A DNA stretch of 64,000 bases from Paraburkholderia flava (GCF_004359985.1 NZ_SMRO01000001.1:1488001-1552000), one strand, 5' to 3'; positions 44,501 to 53,040 are shown, counted from the first letter of the stretch. The notes: generated by a model from the sequence alone, not told the origin. Numbers and translations are program-made.

Positions 44501-46920
44501 GTGTACGTGTTGTGGCCGGACAGCGTCTGCGTGCCGCCGTCGAGCGTGATCCCGCCGCCGGTCCCGCCGATTACGCCGCCGAACGTGTTGCCTGCGTTAG
44601 AGAGCTCCAGCGTGTTCGCACCGAGCGTCACCGTGCCGGCGCTGGTCAGGCTGCGCATGCCGAGCGTCGAGCCGCCGGTGAGACCGGACAGGTCGAGCGT
44701 ACCGCTGACCAGGGCGAGCGATTGCCCCTGGCCGATCTGCGCGGCGCCGGTCAGCTTCAGCGTGCTCCCTGCACTGATGTTCGTGATGCCGCTGTACGTG
44801 TTGACGCCGGTGAGCGTTTCCGTGCCGCCGACGATCGCCAGGCCACCGGTGCCGCCGATCACGCCGCCGAACGTGTCGGCGGCCGCCGTGAGCAGCAGGT
44901 TGTTCGCACCGAGCGTCACGGTGCCCGCACCGGACAGGCTGTGCAGCGGAAGCGTTGTGCCGGCCGTAAGACCGGACAGGTCGAATGTGCCGGCCACCAC
45001 TGCACGCGATTGACTGCCGGCCCTTCCGCCGCCTGTCAGCTTCAGCGTGCTCCCCGCGTCGATGGTCGTGTCGCCGGTATAGGTGTTGACGCCGGTGAAC
45101 GTTTCCGTGCCGCCGTTCAGCGTCAGTCCGCCGCCGGTGCTGCTGATCACCCCGCCGAAGGACTCGTTGTTCGGGTTGTTGAGCGCGAGCGTGTGCGTGC
45201 CGAGCGTCACGTTGCCGCTGCCCGAGAGACCGGCGAGGGTCGCGCTGCCCCCGCTGATGCCGGAGACGTCGAACGTGGTCGCTGCAACGCCGGTCACATC
45301 GGTGCCGGACATAGTGCCGGCGCCCGTGATCGCTACACCGCCCGCATTGATCGCCAGCTGACCAGTGAACGTCGACAGATCGCCACTCAGCCCGAGCGTG
45401 CCTGCACCGGCCTTGATCAGCGAACCTGCGCCACTGACGCTACCGGTGAAGCTGCCGGCGGCAGCCTGATCGAACTCGACCGACGGCGCCGTCCCGCTGC
45501 CGCTGCTCGCAAACGTCAGATTGCCGGCGAACGTGCTGCTGCTGCCGATCAGTTGACCCTGCTCGACCGTCCAGTTGATGCCGCCGTTGCCCGTGCCGGT
45601 CAACGTCCATGTGCTGTCGCCGGCCTTGACGTTGTTCGCGAAGCCGACGATCAATCCCGAGTTCAGCGTGCCGGCACCGGCACCGCCCAGGGTCAGCGTG
45701 TCGCCGCCGTTCGTGGTACCGCTCAGGCTCTGGATATTGCCGGTGAAGGTCGCGCCCGGGTCGATCGTCAATGCGTTGCCGCCGCCTGAAAACAGCACCG
45801 CGTTGGCCTGTGTGCCGTCGCCATTGAGCGCACCCTGAATCGATCCGCCGGTGGTGACCGTCTCGCCGCCCCACGCACGCACGCCGACGCCACCGAAGCC
45901 GTTGCCGCCGGAACCGGTCGCGCCGCCGGTGATGGTCCCGGCGTTGGTCAGCGACGAACCCGCGCCGACGAGGTTGACGCCCGCACCGCCTCCGCCGTTA
46001 CCCGCGGGCTCTCCGGAGCCGTTGGTGAATTGACCCGGTGCGCCACCGGCGCCGCCCGTAATCGTCCCACCCGCGCCATTGGTGATCGCTGTGCCGGCGC
46101 CGAGCGCGAGCATGCCGTCCCCGCCTCCGCCACCGCTACCCGCGTAACCATTATTGCCGCCGCTACCGCCGGCGCCACCGACTATCCTGCCGTTATTGAT
46201 GAGCGACACGCCGCCCGCACTCGTGCCGACGATGATCCCCGCGCCGCCGCCGCCACCCGAACCGCCGTCGCCATTTGTCGCCGCATTCTGGTCGCCGCCC
46301 GCGCCCGCCGCGCCGCCGGTGATCACCGTCGCGGCGGACACGGTCGGCGTCGAGTTGCCGTCGTTGATAAAGATGCCTGCACCACCGCCGCCACCGCCGC
46401 CGCCAAACAGGCCCCCTGCCGGCGCTGTCTGGCCGGGCTGGCCGGCCCCACCCGTCACCGACGTACTGGCACCCGCCGATCCGATCGCGCCCACGCTGCC
46501 GCCGGCGCCTCCCGTTGCCGTGATCGAGTGAATGCTGTCCACCGAAGTGGCGCCAGCGCCACCGTTGCCGTTGCCGTCGGCAGTACTGCCCGCGATTTCG
46601 GAGGTGCCGCTCGCGTCGAGCGACGACGCATCGCCGCCCGTCCCATTGCCCGAGGCGCCATTGTTGATACGGCCAGGGCGCACACTCGTGCCGCCCGGCG
46701 CACCGCATCCCGACGGACTCGTGGGCGTACAGACCTGGCTCCACGCGGGCACGCTCATCGACGCGAGCACGACGGTCGCGATCGCCAGTGCGAGTGGATT
46801 GCGGCGCAGTGCGCGCGCCGAGAAGTTACCGGAAGCACCGCCCTGGGCACGCGCGTTTTCCGGCGCCGCCTGCAGCACGTTGAGCGACGGGTTCCATACG
46901 AGTCGGTAGACACGATTCAT
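41587..46920 (-). CDS. Type V autotransporter with ESPR signal and passenger-associated repeats
   Basis: 1777 residues from the ATG at 46920, with GGGGGAGATCTCG as ribosome-binding site. The start carries an extended signal peptide region (ESPR): MNRVYRLVWNPSLNVLQAAP, then NPLALAIATVVLASMSVPAW. Residues ~60-350 are very Gly-rich (GGSGGNNGYAGSGGGGGDG). The passenger then has autotransporter-associated beta-strand repeats (LTGVNTYSGITNISAGSTLK, LTG); three neighbouring copies have a 96-residue period. The last ~280 residues are the outer-membrane beta-barrel, ending LKFGYQF with the terminal aromatic. It should be a surface beta-helix, adhesin-like. No protease motif is seen. Confidence 0.93.
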   Translation of the reverse strand: MNRVYRLVWNPSLNVLQAAPENARAQGGASGNFSARALRRNPLALAIATVVLASMSVPAWSQVCTPTSPSGCGAPGGTSVRPGRINNGASGNGTGGDASSLDASGTSEIAGSTADGNGNGGAGATSVDSIHSITATGGAGGSVGAIGSAGASTSVTGGAGQPGQTAPAGGLFGGGGGGGGAGIFINDGNSTPTVSAATVITGGAAGAGGDQNAATNGDGGSGGGGGAGIIVGTSAGGVSLINNGRIVGGAGGSGGNNGYAGSGGGGGDGMLALGAGTAITNGAGGTITGGAGGAPGQFTNGSGEPAGNGGGGAGVNLVGAGSSLTNAGTITGGATGSGGNGFGGVGVRAWGGETVTTGGSIQGALNGDGTQANAVLFSGGGNALTIDPGATFTGNIQSLSGTTNGGDTLTLGGAGAGTLNSGLIVGFANNVKAGDSTWTLTGTGNGGINWTVEQGQLIGSSSTFAGNLTFASSGSGTAPSVEFDQAAAGSFTGSVSGAGSLIKAGAGTLGLSGDLSTFTGQLAINAGGVAITGAGTMSGTDVTGVAATTFDVSGISGGSATLAGLSGSGNVTLGTHTLALNNPNNESFGGVISSTGGGLTLNGGTETFTGVNTYTGDTTIDAGSTLKLTGGGRAGSQSRAVVAGTFDLSGLTAGTTLPLHSLSGAGTVTLGANNLLLTAAADTFGGVIGGTGGLAIVGGTETLTGVNTYSGITNISAGSTLKLTGAAQIGQGQSLALVSGTLDLSGLTGGSTLGMRSLTSAGTVTLGANTLELSNAGNTFGGVIGGTGGGITLDGGTQTLSGHNTYTGTTLINGGTLSFGINGTIAASSVQMTGGTFDISGAGTGNSLSVVSLAGNAGNVNLGGAGLTLSDAAGTYGGVIGGAGTLNVNAGSEVLNGANTYTGLTTVAANSTLFVGDSTHTTAKVAGAVSVNGGTLGGFGTVGNTIVSNSGTLAAGGAGQIGTLTVNGDLTIGNGSKLNFDFGAPGPNFSTPGQSDHIVVTGGLSIGTSTLNVTNLGSMGPGLYNLFQWGTSLSITGGGFAPPSGMSLQVLSIDKQINLIDTQGFTLNEWDANGQASAGSMGGGSGTWSTFSNTWADTSGQFVGPMSPQPAFAIFGGAAGTVTVDDSNGAVSATGMQFMTDGYHLTGDALTLVGQGGVAPVVRVSSGATAVVDNVLAGTDGLNKTDGGTLVLNGNNTYQGTTTLSGGFLSVASDANLGASANPLEFQGGTLKVTGTGFNQTARNIVWGSAGGGFDIDDATNTFTVAQALTGTGGLLKSGAGTLLLNGQNTYTGGTILNAGTLEVGDADHASATLAGDLQVNATGTLRGHGTVAGNIANNGGTVSPGGSIGTLNVGGNYTQASNGTLAVEVSPTAASLLNVGGTATLNGVLAITYDPGTYTAKQYTLVSAKGISGQFSSVTNTMASGALLGSLQQNVTYSGNAVGLALADAAVVGPGNPTTPVTPVVVAPTGISIYTALGSSVSIGSQAANTALLARLNHVSSATAAAPDGWIDATGAQTHVGGTSGEPGYQANRYGFLAGLDRKFGDYTLGVAGGYTHTDVNEQQTGDSGTADTLRVALYGSRWFGPVGVSATAGYALDFLSQKRPFGPLGTAEGDHIGNEFTAGGQASMPMTFGSIVVTPSMGLRYAYFRANGFGESGAGGQDLGVGTDNVRSLQPYAEVTVDKAFGDALRPVNLQVRLGYAQELMSSSRAVSVTAQDGTLFAAPGTSLPRGYLTAGVSLSMQPTKAMTVSVGYDTLINTTHASAQAASLKFGYQF
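44657..45320 (-). repeat. 288-bp direct repeats within the autotransporter passenger
   Basis: The block AGACCGGACAGGTCGA begins at 44681 and again at 44969, exactly 288 bp (96 codons) apart, with matching flanks encoding GTLDLSGLTGGSTL and GTFDLSGLTAGTTL. A weaker third copy lies to the right (AGGTCGAACGTGGT-like sequence near 45260). These encode full beta-helix coils and are likely recombination substrates. Confidence 0.7.
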
Positions 46921-46935
46921 CGAGATCTCCCCCAC

Positions 46936-47149
46936 ACGTCGCTCGCGCAGCGCGCGCGACGGTGACTGATATTTACGGCAAATCAGTTCCGTCGCACCGG
47001 AAACTCATGCATGTGTCTCGGGACCGTCTGCTCGTATTCTTTGATTTATAAGACAACGAGTTGGCGTCGTATCGTGACGCATGTAGACAGTCGAATCAAC
47101 AGTTTTTAATCAAAATGAATAGACCCGTTTTATTGCAACGCGCCGCGCT
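46936..47149. promoter_or_regulatory. Upstream region of the autotransporter gene
   Basis: About 210 bp of AT-richer sequence between two minus-strand genes. It includes TTGATTTATAAGACAACG around 47040-47057, whose complement gives a TTATAAAT -10-like element for the autotransporter, and AGTTTTTAATCAAAATG near 47100. No coding frame is convincing here. Confidence 0.4.
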
Positions 47150-47962
47150 TTACACGACCCTTACGCCGAATTTGTTTGCTTGCGGATTCACCCAGAACGC
47201 GTCGTTCTCGAAACGCCGGAAAACATCGGGCGGCAATATCGTTGCGCGTTCGGACGCGGCAACTTTCCTGTGGACTTTATGTAAGCCAGGCGTGCCGGCT
47301 CGCGCATCGAACGCGTCGGCGTCGAAGATCACGTTGTCGAAGTCGTGCTGGAACAGCGGCTCGCCGATGAAGTCATAGATCGCCGCCATCGCAGCAGCGG
47401 GATCGCGCACCAGCGTCTCGTATTGCACGAGCATCAGGTGCGGCGTGTGCTCGCCGTAGAACGCTTCCTTCAGCGCGTTGTACGCGTGACCCACCATGCC
47501 GTCGGCGTTGCCGACGCCTTCGGCACGGCTATAGACAGTGCCGCCGGTCTGGAAATTGAAGATCGACGAAGGCTGCAGCGCATTGTCGCGAATCACGCGC
47601 TCGATACTGTCGATGATCCACGATACGTGACGCACGCACGCGATCGTCTTCGCGCCAGGAAACAGCTGCTGCACGAGCGGCTGCTTCGCACACCACATCC
47701 GGCTGGTATCGAAGACGACGTCGGCGGCAACCTCATCGCCGTAGTAATTGTCGAATACGCCGCGCAGCAGACGGGTGCGCTGCGCGTTGTCGATGAACAG
47801 CGAGAACTCGTTGCGGTCGCTCATCTCCCCGAGCATCGCGAGCACCATGCCGGCGACGGGCCCGCTCATGTTCGCGTGAAAGCGCGGGTTTTGTCGGAGC
47901 AATGCGGCCAGAAGCGTGGAGCCGGCTCTCGGCAGACCCGATATGAAATGGAATGAACGCAC
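47150..47962 (-). CDS. Sulfotransferase-family protein
   Basis: 270 residues with a GTG start at 47962, preceded by AAGGAAAAGC. The PAPS 5'-phosphosulfate loop is at the N-terminus: FHFISGLPRAGSTLLAALLR. The 3'-phosphate region may be FPGAKTIACVRHVSWIIDSI. The remainder includes LMLVQYETLVRDPAAAMAAI YDFIG-type sequence found in bacterial sulfotransferases. It would move a sulfo group from PAPS to a hydroxyl or amine of an unknown acceptor. Neighbours do not reveal the target. Confidence 0.88.
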   Translation of the reverse strand: MRSFHFISGLPRAGSTLLAALLRQNPRFHANMSGPVAGMVLAMLGEMSDRNEFSLFIDNAQRTRLLRGVFDNYYGDEVAADVVFDTSRMWCAKQPLVQQLFPGAKTIACVRHVSWIIDSIERVIRDNALQPSSIFNFQTGGTVYSRAEGVGNADGMVGHAYNALKEAFYGEHTPHLMLVQYETLVRDPAAAMAAIYDFIGEPLFQHDFDNVIFDADAFDARAGTPGLHKVHRKVAASERATILPPDVFRRFENDAFWVNPQANKFGVRVV

Positions 47963-48140
47963 GCTTTTCCTTTTCGATTTCCGTTTGCTTTTCGACAGGC
48001 TTTTTGCCTTGCAGCGTATTACTACTCTGGTGCGATATTGCTTGCGATTCGACCGCTTGTGCCGTCAGCGGAAATTTAAACGCGTAGCGCGTCGACGACA
48101 AGCGGTCGTGCGATTTTTATATCTGAATGCGCGCGTCGTG

Positions 48141-48560
48141 CTACTGCTGCCCGCAGCCGATATCGCCTTCCGCGCAATGCAGCTGTTCGTCGAGCAACGT
48201 GGTCTGCGCACGCGTGAGCCGCGCGAGACACATCGAATACACCATCGGCTGCGCGCTGTACGGCGTCTGCGCGGCGGTCAGGAAATCGCACTGCGCGTTG
48301 CGATACGTGAGCCACGCGCGCTCCGCCTTCAGCAGCTCCGCCTTGCCCTGCGGACTCACGCGTCGCGTCAATTGCTCGTACGTGTCGTTCAGCTTGTGAT
48401 CGGCGGCACGGAAGTCGAGATCGGCGCAGCGGTTCATCGTCAGTTGATCGGACGCGTTTGCGCAGTCCGCGCGCGGCGGTTGCGCGCTCGTAGCGGCGAA
48501 GGCACTGCCGCCGGCACACAGAACGAGCGTTGCCGCTGCATGGCGTGAGAACCGGATCAT
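48141..48560 (-). CDS. LprI-like / DUF1311 periplasmic protein
   Basis: 139 residues. Signal peptide: HAAATLVLCAGGSAFAATSA. Mature part: ADCANASDQLTMNRCADLDF, DAxLN-type KLNDTYEQLTRR, LLKAERAWLTYRNAQCDFLT and YSMCLARLTRAQTTLL. The Cys pattern and the WLxYRxAxC block are diagnostic of the lysozyme-inhibitor LprI N-terminal (DUF1311) family. A role in resisting lysozyme is known for LprI only; here it is an inference. Confidence 0.88.
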   Translation of the reverse strand: MIRFSRHAAATLVLCAGGSAFAATSAQPPRADCANASDQLTMNRCADLDFRAADHKLNDTYEQLTRRVSPQGKAELLKAERAWLTYRNAQCDFLTAAQTPYSAQPMVYSMCLARLTRAQTTLLDEQLHCAEGDIGCGQQ

Positions 48561-48596
48561 CGTAGGTAAGCTCCTGAGTGGAATGTAGCCAGCACG

Positions 48597-49178
48597 TCAA
48601 GCGCGCGGCGCACGGCCGGCCGGTTCGACTTCGAACGCCTCGCCGGTTGCGAAGAACGTGCCGCCCGCGACGTAGTGGCAGGTGCGCAGATCGGGATCGT
48701 CGAAGTGCCAGCGATGATCCGAATAAACGCGGCTGTCCGCATACGCGGCAACCACTTCGCCGATGAACAGATCGTGCCGCTGGCTCGCATCGGGAATCAC
48801 CTTGCACTCCATCCACGTGACGCAGCCGGCAAGCATCGGTACGTCGATCTCGCGGCCCTTGAACGTCTCGAGCTGGAACGCGGCGAACTTGTCGAAGTCC
48901 TCGCCCGCATTCGAGCCGACCGCGAGCGTCTGCCGCGCGAAGCTCACCGACGGCAACTGCAACCCGAACACGCCGCTCGCTTCGATCAGCTGACGCGTCA
49001 ACGTATGACTGTCGATCACGACAACGATCTTCGGCGGATCGAAGTCGAGCGGCATTGCCCACGACGCGGCCATCACGTTCGACCGGTCGCCGTGCGCGCT
49101 CGTGATGATCGTGACGGGGCCGTGATTGAGCAGGCGCGTCGCGCGCGGCAGCTCTACGTTCTCTCTCGTGGCGTTCAT
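48597..49178 (-). CDS. Flavin reductase-like split-barrel flavoprotein
   Basis: 193 residues: NHGPVTIITSAHGDRSNVMA, ASWAMPLDFDPPKIVVVIDS, LIEASGVFGLQLPS, FIGEVVAAYADSRVY. This is the FMN-binding split-barrel fold of the flavin reductase-like (DIM6/NTAB) family. It may supply reduced flavin or be a stand-alone flavoprotein. Divergent from the TRIC-type channel gene. Confidence 0.9.
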   Translation of the reverse strand: MNATRENVELPRATRLLNHGPVTIITSAHGDRSNVMAASWAMPLDFDPPKIVVVIDSHTLTRQLIEASGVFGLQLPSVSFARQTLAVGSNAGEDFDKFAAFQLETFKGREIDVPMLAGCVTWMECKVIPDASQRHDLFIGEVVAAYADSRVYSDHRWHFDDPDLRTCHYVAGGTFFATGEAFEVEPAGRAPRA

Positions 49179-49352
49179 GTATCGTCCTCGCGCGGCGTGG
49201 CGCGCAATCGTCGTGGTGATGTCATCGCTATACAGGTGAGCATTCTAGACATCAATCCGTCGATGCACACGCTGGTGTGTCCGCGGTTATCATCGCGATC
49301 AGTCGCCGGACGGCATGTCGCCGGCTCCCTCTTCGTTCCGCTCCCGACGTCC

Positions 49353-49973
49353 ATGAAAAGAATCGAAACGGTCGTGCTCGCAGCCGACCTGGCAGGCACC
49401 GCGGTGTTCGCGCTCGAAGGCGCGCTCGCCGCGATGCACGGCGGACTCGATCTGCTCGGCGTGATGGTGCTGTCGTTCGTCGTCGCGCTCGGCGGCGGCG
49501 TGATTCGCGATCTGCTGATCGGCGCAACGCCACCGAATGCCGTGCGCGACTGGCGCTATCCCGCGCTCGCATTCGCGACGGGTCTGCTGACCTTCGTCTT
49601 TCACGGCTCCGCGCGCGAATTGCCCGCGCTGCTCGTCACGACGCTCGATGCGGCCGGGCTTGCGCTGTTCGCGGTCGCAGGTGCGCAGAAGGCGCTCAAC
49701 TATGGAATCGGGCCGTTCATCGCGACGTTGATGGGCACGGTGACCGGCGTAGGCGGCGGGGTGATCCGCGATCTGCTACTCGCGCGCGTGCCGCTCGTGC
49801 TGGTCGCCGATATCTATGCGAGCGCGGCGTTCGTCGGCGGCGTAGCGCTCGTCGCTGCGCGACGCTTCGGTGTGCCGCCGGTCGCGGCTGCGTTGCTGGG
49901 CGGTGGAGTGTGCTTCGTGCTGCGGATGCTTGCCGTCACGCACGGCTGGCAGTTGCCGAAAGTGACGATGTAG
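49353..49973 (+). CDS. TRIC/UPF0126-family membrane channel (YicG-like)
   Basis: 206 residues with 7 predicted membrane segments in two homologous repeats. Each repeat carries the family motif: VALGGGVIRDLLIGATPPNA and TGVGGGVIRDLLLARVPLVL. Known prokaryotic TRIC channels are trimeric cation channels. Start chosen at 49353 because the frame upstream has no homology. The family name is certain; physiological role is not. Confidence 0.93.
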   Translation: MKRIETVVLAADLAGTAVFALEGALAAMHGGLDLLGVMVLSFVVALGGGVIRDLLIGATPPNAVRDWRYPALAFATGLLTFVFHGSARELPALLVTTLDAAGLALFAVAGAQKALNYGIGPFIATLMGTVTGVGGGVIRDLLLARVPLVLVADIYASAAFVGGVALVAARRFGVPPVAAALLGGGVCFVLRMLAVTHGWQLPKVTM

Positions 49974-50004
49974 CGGTTCCGGCGCCGCGTGTTTCGCGCG
50001 GCGG

Positions 50005-50298
50005 TCAATCGCGCCGGTGCCGATCGCCAAGCGCAATACCGACGAGCGCCGCGACCAGCACGATGCCGACCACCGCCACCGTTTCCGCCACGGCAATCGC
50101 GACGTGCGTCGGTCCGATCACCGCGACGCTGCCGACCAGCAGTCCGATCCCGCACAGCGCACACAGCGCGACGAGCGAACTGGTGTCGTGCGTTTCGTGC
50201 GCGTCACGCGAAGCCGCTGTGTCGTGAACGTCGATACCCGGCGCGTCGTCGCCCGGCGCACTGCGTCGCACCGGATCGGCTGGTGTCGAAGCCCGCAT
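50005..50298 (-). CDS. Small two-span membrane protein, unknown function
   Basis: 97 residues. AGGAGA, 8 nt before the ATG, is a strong ribosome-binding site. After a polar ~40-residue N-part rich in Asp, His and Thr come two hydrophobic helices: SSLVALCALCGIGLLVGSVA and VAVVGIVLVAALVGIALGDR. No family recognised. The composition and signal argue for a real gene. Confidence 0.6.
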   Translation of the reverse strand: MRASTPADPVRRSAPGDDAPGIDVHDTAASRDAHETHDTSSLVALCALCGIGLLVGSVAVIGPTHVAIAVAETVAVVGIVLVAALVGIALGDRHRRD

Positions 50299-50619
50299 CT
50301 ATATTCTCCTGCTGTGAAAGGGTGGCGTCGGTCTGTTGCGCGGTGGCCCGCTCCGACCGTGCGATTCGGTATGACGATATCGTCGTCAGCGCGAACGGCG
50401 TCCGTTCGCATCGGGATGAATGGTAAAGCGGGGATCGCGAACCGTTCAAGCTCAATGTTATGCGTGCGCGATTCGTCTACGCTCAGTGGTCATCGCCGTG
50501 CGCGAACATGCCAGAATGTATTTCGATGCGTTCGCGTCTCCCGCCTTTCGACAGCGAATGTTCTATCGCCCGAACGTGCCGCTCTCTTTAATCAAACGAT
50601 CGAACCGGACGTAAATCGC
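50299..50619. other. 321-bp non-coding region
   Basis: It separates divergent genes and must contain promoters for both. The frame of the next gene is open here but shows no conserved features, so a longer N-terminus cannot be fully excluded. Nothing else recognisable. Confidence 0.4.
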
Positions 50620-51354
50620 ATGCAGCCTGGCCGCGCTTTCTTCGATCTGCAGCTTCGTTTCGCGGAGCGCGTCGCGATACTCGCGGGTCTGTCGTTCGAA
50701 GACTCGCTGCTCGATTACACGAACCTGTATGTGCGTTTCGGTCTCGGCCGAGCGTTTGACCGGATGCATCCGGTGTGGCGTGCTTATGCAGACGGTCTGT
50801 GCGACGCGGACGATGCGTCCGCGTGGACCTGGCATTTCTATCGAACCCACGCGCATGAAGTGCCGCCGCCGCACACGGTCGCGAGCTTCGGCTGCTTCAC
50901 GTACGCGGAAGCATCGGACGATCTGATCCGCCTTCACTTCCAGTACACGGACCCGACAGGCGCATCCGCGCTCGGTGTCGCGCGGATGCCCGCACGGCTC
51001 GCCGAACTGCATGCGCTGTTCACGCACGTCGCGCACCATCGACCGCAGACGCAGCGCGTCGCCGGCACGTCGTGGCTCTATCATCTCGACGGCTACCGGT
51101 GCCTTTTTCCAGATACCTATCTCGCAAGTGCGACGCTCGCTCCGGCGCGCTTTCGCAACATGCCGCTGTGGGGGCAGTTTCTCGACCGGCACGGCAACGT
51201 CAGGCCGCACGTCGCCGCGCAATTCATCGAACGTATTGCGCGCGCGACGCATCCCGACGACCTCGCCGCATGCTTCCCGCTGCAACCGCTCGCGCCGGAA
51301 GCACCGATCGACGCGTTCTACGCGTTTCATCGCGTGTCCGCTTCGTCAACCTGA
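50620..51354 (+). CDS. Conserved hypothetical protein
   Basis: 244 residues from the ATG at 50620 (MQPGRAFFDLQLRFAERVAI). Soluble, with many aromatic residues (SAWTWHFYRTHAHEVPPPHT, SWLYHLDGYRCLFPDTYLAS). The sequence has the look of a conserved Burkholderiaceae protein, but no domain is recognised. The ribosome-binding site is weak, so the start is uncertain. It is convergent with the DUF2164 gene, the two stops touching. Confidence 0.7.
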   Translation: MQPGRAFFDLQLRFAERVAILAGLSFEDSLLDYTNLYVRFGLGRAFDRMHPVWRAYADGLCDADDASAWTWHFYRTHAHEVPPPHTVASFGCFTYAEASDDLIRLHFQYTDPTGASALGVARMPARLAELHALFTHVAHHRPQTQRVAGTSWLYHLDGYRCLFPDTYLASATLAPARFRNMPLWGQFLDRHGNVRPHVAAQFIERIARATHPDDLAACFPLQPLAPEAPIDAFYAFHRVSASST

Positions 51355-51618
51355 CTAGCGTCGCTTGTCGTAGCGCTTCCAGTACCCGAACGCCTCTTCA
51401 TGACATTCGAGATCGAGTTCGGACACGCGCGCCTGCATCCGCTGCTGCGCGTCCTGAATCGCGATGTTGTAGATCGCCGGGCCGACCTCCTCGACGAAGA
51501 AATTCAGCAGCGCGCCGGCCTGCACATTGCCGATCCGCTCTTCGAGGTTCGCGTCGAAGTAGCGTTGCAGCGATGCGATCGCTTCCTTGCGAACGTCCTT
51601 GTCCAGTTCTATCGTCAT
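51355..51618 (-). CDS. DUF2164-family protein
   Basis: 87 residues: MTIELDKDVRKEAIASLQRY, FDANLEERIGNVQAGALLNF, FVEEVGPAIYNIAIQDAQQR. This is the complete DUF2164 domain, a short helical protein widely found in Proteobacteria and of unknown function. Small, acidic, cytoplasmic. Confidence 0.9.
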   Translation of the reverse strand: MTIELDKDVRKEAIASLQRYFDANLEERIGNVQAGALLNFFVEEVGPAIYNIAIQDAQQRMQARVSELDLECHEEAFGYWKRYDKRR

Positions 51619-51739
51619 GGCGTCGTCGCTCTGCTAGAAAAGAAAACCCGATTATGACCGCGAGCGCGGCGGTTTTGCGCGGTCGCGACGTTGCTGATAG
51701 CATCGTCCGGCACGGGCTTTCACATACATTGCAATGGCC

Positions 51740-51804
51740 GCGCTCCTTCATACTTTCGCGCTCCTTCATACTTTCGCGCTCCTTCATACTTTCGCACTCC
51801 TTCA
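51740..51804 (+). repeat. 18-bp tandem repeat (3.6 copies) upstream of the AAA ATPase gene
   Basis: The unit GCGCTCCTTCATACTTTC occurs at 51740-51757, 51758-51775 and 51776-51793 without change, followed by the partial copy GCACTCCTTCA (51794-51804). The array ends 6 bp before the ATG of the ATPase gene, where a ribosome-binding site is expected. The unit length is a multiple of 3 and is open in-frame upstream of the ATG. Confidence 0.9.
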
Positions 51805-51810
51805 CCGATC

Positions 51811-53040
51811 ATGAACGCATCCCCGCTTTTCGACGATTCATCTGCCGGTGCCGGCCTCGGCGTGTACACACGCGCGCTCGGCGGCGGCAGCGAATGGTGG
51901 CGTGTGTCGCTGTCCGAGCGTCCGTTCATGTACCGGATCGAACACGGCCACGACGACGGTTCGGTCGATATCGATACCGTCGTCGATCGCGAGAACCTCG
52001 ATGCAAAGCTGCAGAAGTGGCATCGCGAAGGGTATCTGTCGGAAGACGAACGGGCACGCGATGAAGATGCGTCCGTATATTCGGCGAGCTTTATCGCAGA
52101 CCTCGAGGAGGCGTCGCGTGGTTATGCCGCAGCGTCTGCTGCACAGCCCAGGCTTAACGAAGCACAGCCGTCGGTAACCATCGGCCGTGTCGACGTACCC
52201 ACAGGTGAGCCGAATCCGCTCGTCCCCGCGATCAACCCCGCGTATCTGTTTCCCGAACGCTTCGACGATATCGTCGAAGACATCGTCGAGAATCGCCGCG
52301 TGATGCTGATCGGACATACCGGCTCCGGCAAGACGAGCCTGATCGAGCAGGTCGCGGCGCGTGCACAGTACGGCGTGCTGCGCTCGAACATGAACGGCCA
52401 GACGACGGTCGGCGATTTCGTCGGCTTCTGGACCGTGAAGGGCGGCGAGACGGTGTGGGTCGATGGCGTGCTGCCGACGGCGATGCGCGACGGCCGCTGG
52501 CTGATCGTCGATGAAGTGGACTTCGCGGAGCCGGCGATTCTCGCGGTACTCACCGCCGTGCTCGAACCAGGCGGCCGTCTGTTGTTGAAGGAGAAAGGCA
52601 ACGACATCGTCGAGCCGCATCCGTCGTTCCGTCTGTTCGCCACCGCGAACGCGGTCGGCGCGATGAGCCAGTTTCGCCATCTGTATCAAGGCGCGAATCT
52701 GATGAACGAAGCGTTCCTCGATCGCTGGCGCGTGTACCTGATCGACTACCTCGCACCCGACGAAGAGGCTGACGTGCTCGTGCGCACGCTCGCGCCGCAT
52801 CTGACGCCCGCGATGGCGCGCACGCTCGCCGCAATTGCCGCCGACTGCCGTGCCGCGTTCGCGCGCGAAGACCTCGCGAGCGCGTTCTCGACACGGCGTC
52901 TGCTCGACTGGGCGCAACTGATGCTGCGCACCGGCGACCCCGAGCGCGCCGCCGGCCCCGCGATCTACGCGAAGGTCAGTCCGGAAGATGCCGCGTTGAT
53001 CCGCAGCATCATCCGGCATTACATCGCGCCGCGCGCGTAA
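51811..53040 (+). CDS. MoxR/CobS-type AAA ATPase
   Basis: 409 residues from the ATG at 51811. The N-terminal ~130 residues are a charged region without known domain (RENLDAKLQKWHREGYLSED). The AAA core has Walker A GHTGSGKT (168-175), Walker B WLIVDEVDFAEPAIL, and the MoxR/CobS features MNGQTTVGDFVGFWTVKGGE and FRLFATANAVG. It probably works as a hexameric remodelling ATPase with the VWA protein encoded next. No classic Shine-Dalgarno: the 18-bp repeat lies in its place; the frame is open upstream from 51691, so an extended repeat-containing N-terminus is an alternative. Confidence 0.88.
   Translation: MNASPLFDDSSAGAGLGVYTRALGGGSEWWRVSLSERPFMYRIEHGHDDGSVDIDTVVDRENLDAKLQKWHREGYLSEDERARDEDASVYSASFIADLEEASRGYAAASAAQPRLNEAQPSVTIGRVDVPTGEPNPLVPAINPAYLFPERFDDIVEDIVENRRVMLIGHTGSGKTSLIEQVAARAQYGVLRSNMNGQTTVGDFVGFWTVKGGETVWVDGVLPTAMRDGRWLIVDEVDFAEPAILAVLTAVLEPGGRLLLKEKGNDIVEPHPSFRLFATANAVGAMSQFRHLYQGANLMNEAFLDRWRVYLIDYLAPDEEADVLVRTLAPHLTPAMARTLAAIAADCRAAFAREDLASAFSTRRLLDWAQLMLRTGDPERAAGPAIYAKVSPEDAALIRSIIRHYIAPRA

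Noticed and set aside
42934..45789. 951-codon open frame antisense to the autotransporter
   Set aside because: Arg/Ala/Val-rich composition with no domain, no ribosome-binding site, and full overlap with a well-supported gene. It is a by-product of GC-rich Gly/Thr codons on the other strand.
51740..51804. 18-bp repeats as a CRISPR array
   Set aside because: The units are contiguous with no spacers and the unit is too short; it is a simple tandem repeat.
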